Source: Halochromatium sp. (GTDB taxonomy: Bacteria; Pseudomonadota; Gammaproteobacteria; Chromatiales; Chromatiaceae). From it: DNA of 64,000 nt. Below, piece by piece: positions 62,551-64,000 of the stretch. Each line of letters begins with the position of its first letter. Position 1 is the stretch's first letter. The notes beneath the pieces were generated by a model. It was not told where the DNA came from. It saw only the letters and a program-made list of their open reading frames with translations, and ran no database searches. Made by a program: the position numbers and the translations under genes. The stretch lies in contig POWB01000019.1 of the NCBI GenBank assembly GCA_010912705.1, positions 39,684-103,683 of the forward strand, written 5' to 3'.

Positions 62551-63720
62551 TCAGTCTAACGCTGCAACGCTCAGGGTATGAAAGGCCGCGGTCGCCTGAG
62601 TCATGAAGGGCTCGCCGTCGGGGGCGTCTTGGGCATGCTCGATAAAGAACGCGGCCAGCCCCAACTGCTCGGCCAGCGCGAAGCCGCGCTCGGGTCCGAG
62701 CACCAGCAGCGCCGTGGCCCAGGCATCGGCCTGCATGGTCTCGGCGGCCAAGACCGTCACCGAGGCGAGCCGATGGTCGACGGGCTCGCCGGTGGCTGGA
62801 TCGATGGTATGGGAATAATGCTCGCCATCGATCTCGAAGAAGTTCCGATAATCGCCCGAGGTCGCCATGCCCATGTCGTGCAGCGCGACGACGCGAAACA
62901 TCGCCCGTTTGCTGGTCTCAGGGCGCTCGATCGCAATCTGCCAGGGCTCGCCACGACCATTCAGGCCGCGCCCGCGCAGCTCGCCACCGATCTCAACCAA
63001 ATAGTTGTCGACGCCAAAGGCTTCGACCAAGGTCGCCAGCTGGTCGACTGCATAGCCCTTGGCGATCGCCGAGAGATCGACATAGAGATCCGGCCGCGCC
63101 TTACGCAAGGCCGGAGGCTGCAACTGGACATCGAGCTGCTGCCAGCCGACGCGCGCCCTGGCAGCTTGGATCTCGCCCGCATTGGGCAACACATCCGCAC
63201 TCACCGTCGGCCCAAAGCCCCAGAGGTTCACCAGCGGCCCGACCGTGATATCGAAGGCCCCAGCACTGGCTTCGCTGACCGCCTGCGCCGCCTTCACCAC
63301 CGCCACCAGCTCCGGCGAGACCAAGAACCAGTCCGTCGCGCTGCTCGCGTTAAAGCGCGACAGCTCGGAGCTGGGCTGATAGGTCGACATCAGACCGTTG
63401 ATGTCGGCAAGCGCGGTCTTGATCTGCTCAGCGAGCGCGTTGCGATCTAACGCTGCAGGCGGCTTGACGATCTGCACACTGTAGGTCGTGCCCATGGTCG
63501 CACCGCGCAGGGCGAGCAGCTGTTGGCCACCACCTTGGCCACCACCCTGGCCACAACCGGCCAGCATGAGCAGCAGGCAAGACAAGATCGACAGCAGCAG
63601 CGGTAAGCGCTTCAGGAATACAACAGGCGCTGGCGGGGCGACACTCGGTGGCCGGGCAGTCGGCAGTCGTTGCAAGCACGCAATTCTCAGCGTACGGCTG
63701 GCATCAGGCTTCAGTATCAT
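62551..63720 (-). CDS. apbE: FAD:protein FMN transferase (ApbE), lipoprotein
   Basis: A 389-aa flavin transferase that attaches FMN to Thr/Ser of target proteins, such as Rnf or Nqr subunits, in the periplasm. The lipobox LLMLAGC is near residue 55, followed by the repeat GQGGGQGGGQQ. Motifs: LRGATMGTTYSV, SGAF-type EASAGAFDITVGPLVNLWGFG, VDLSAIAKGYAVDQLA, VEIGGELRGRG, YSHTIDPATGEPVDH and ADAWATALLVLG. Rnf/Nqr genes are not adjacent in this window. ATG 63720 is long-leadered; a later start is possible. Confidence 0.92.
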   Translation of the reverse strand: MILKPDASRTLRIACLQRLPTARPPSVAPPAPVVFLKRLPLLLSILSCLLLMLAGCGQGGGQGGGQQLLALRGATMGTTYSVQIVKPPAALDRNALAEQIKTALADINGLMSTYQPSSELSRFNASSATDWFLVSPELVAVVKAAQAVSEASAGAFDITVGPLVNLWGFGPTVSADVLPNAGEIQAARARVGWQQLDVQLQPPALRKARPDLYVDLSAIAKGYAVDQLATLVEAFGVDNYLVEIGGELRGRGLNGRGEPWQIAIERPETSKRAMFRVVALHDMGMATSGDYRNFFEIDGEHYSHTIDPATGEPVDHRLASVTVLAAETMQADAWATALLVLGPERGFALAEQLGLAAFFIEHAQDAPDGEPFMTQATAAFHTLSVAALD

Positions 63721-64000
63721 GCGGATAAAACCGGATTCCTGTTGATATTGACAAGCTCAAGGATAGATCAGCTGGCATCAGGGCGATTAGCGATAACCCG
63801 CCAGCGCCAGAGGCTCCCAGATGCTGCTGCCGCGTCACCATTATGGAAGCTGGCACGCCGATTCCGGGCCAAGCGCTCAGTCGCACATTCCGCAGGCACG
63901 ATCGATACAGATAGGAATTTTTTCGCCACAGATAGCGTCATGTTGTCAAATGGAGTCCGCCGCTGAGACGCCCACCATGGGGGCGCTTCAAGAAAGTACG
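63721..64000. other. Terminal intergenic stretch
   Basis: The last 280 bp beyond apbE show no convincing gene. AT-rich text with ATACAGATAGGAATTTTTT and CCACAGATAGCG resembles the degenerate CAGAT elements seen elsewhere in the window. A partial gene off the window edge cannot be excluded. Confidence 0.4.

Noticed and set aside
1..64000. CRISPR arrays, tRNA or rRNA genes, prophage or complete insertion sequence
   Set aside because: No regularly spaced repeats, tRNA cloverleaf, rRNA sequence, integrase or transposase was recognised by eye.

Overview
The window reads as a GC-rich gammaproteobacterial chromosome, most likely a purple sulfur bacterium (Chromatiaceae) or a close relative. The best taxonomic clue is the [NiFe]-hydrogenase locus ordered small subunit - Isp1 - Isp2 - large subunit, the arrangement known from Thiocapsa. 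The rest is a gammaproteobacterial set (ppsR, pntAA-pntAB-pntB, rimK, tcdA, a DUF2058 gene, sodium-type stators). No photosynthesis, rRNA, tRNA or CRISPR genes were seen, so the family assignment is inference.

Layout. 1-4.2 kb: the tail of a choloylglycine-hydrolase-like gene, a cNMP/CBS/DUF294 regulator with a DnaQ-type exonuclease, and two small secreted proteins. 4.2-11.3 kb: a leftward, tightly overlapping operon of cytochrome b561, TolC, membrane fusion protein, heavy-metal RND pump and a DUF3240 protein. 11.3-14.7 kb: a TauE remnant, rtcB and gatB. 14.8-21.4 kb: a lower-GC stretch with surface-polysaccharide genes (wecA-like; an unknown; a sugar transferase fused to a PilZ-like domain), a decayed diguanylate cyclase, a possible MITE-like element and three small membrane proteins (CPBP, DedA, YkgJ-type). 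21.7-26.6 kb: an AraC regulator, proton-translocating transhydrogenase and ppsR. 26.7-33.7 kb: the hydrogenase structural genes with maturation genes (HypC, HyaD/HynD protease, HupH). 34.1-41 kb: pomAB, tcdA-tatD, DUF2058, OmpH/Skp, YdcH and an ABC exporter. 41-47 kb: a solute-binding protein, a PH-domain protein, a pRiA4b ORF-3 protein, a frameshifted N-terminal glutamine amidase and ppc. 47-51.5 kb: dienelactone hydrolase, lspA, rimK with an aspartoacylase-type partner, and a ClpP-like lipoprotein. 51.6-64 kb: a eukaryote-type fused HisHF, a MerR regulator, lptF, a very large alpha-2-macroglobulin with a PAN-like domain, and apbE.

How it fits together. Hydrogenase electrons would pass through Isp1/Isp2 to the quinone or thiol pool, while transhydrogenase, PpsR-controlled PEP synthase and PEP carboxylase adjust redox and C3/C4 carbon flow. 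The polysaccharide genes sit next to c-di-GMP-type domains (PilZ, GGDEF). The most distinctive features are the PilZ-fused sugar transferase, the eukaryote-type HisHF with a long linker, low-complexity inserts in several otherwise conserved proteins, and four decayed or truncated genes (CGH tail, TauE tail, diguanylate cyclase, NTAQ1-like amidase).
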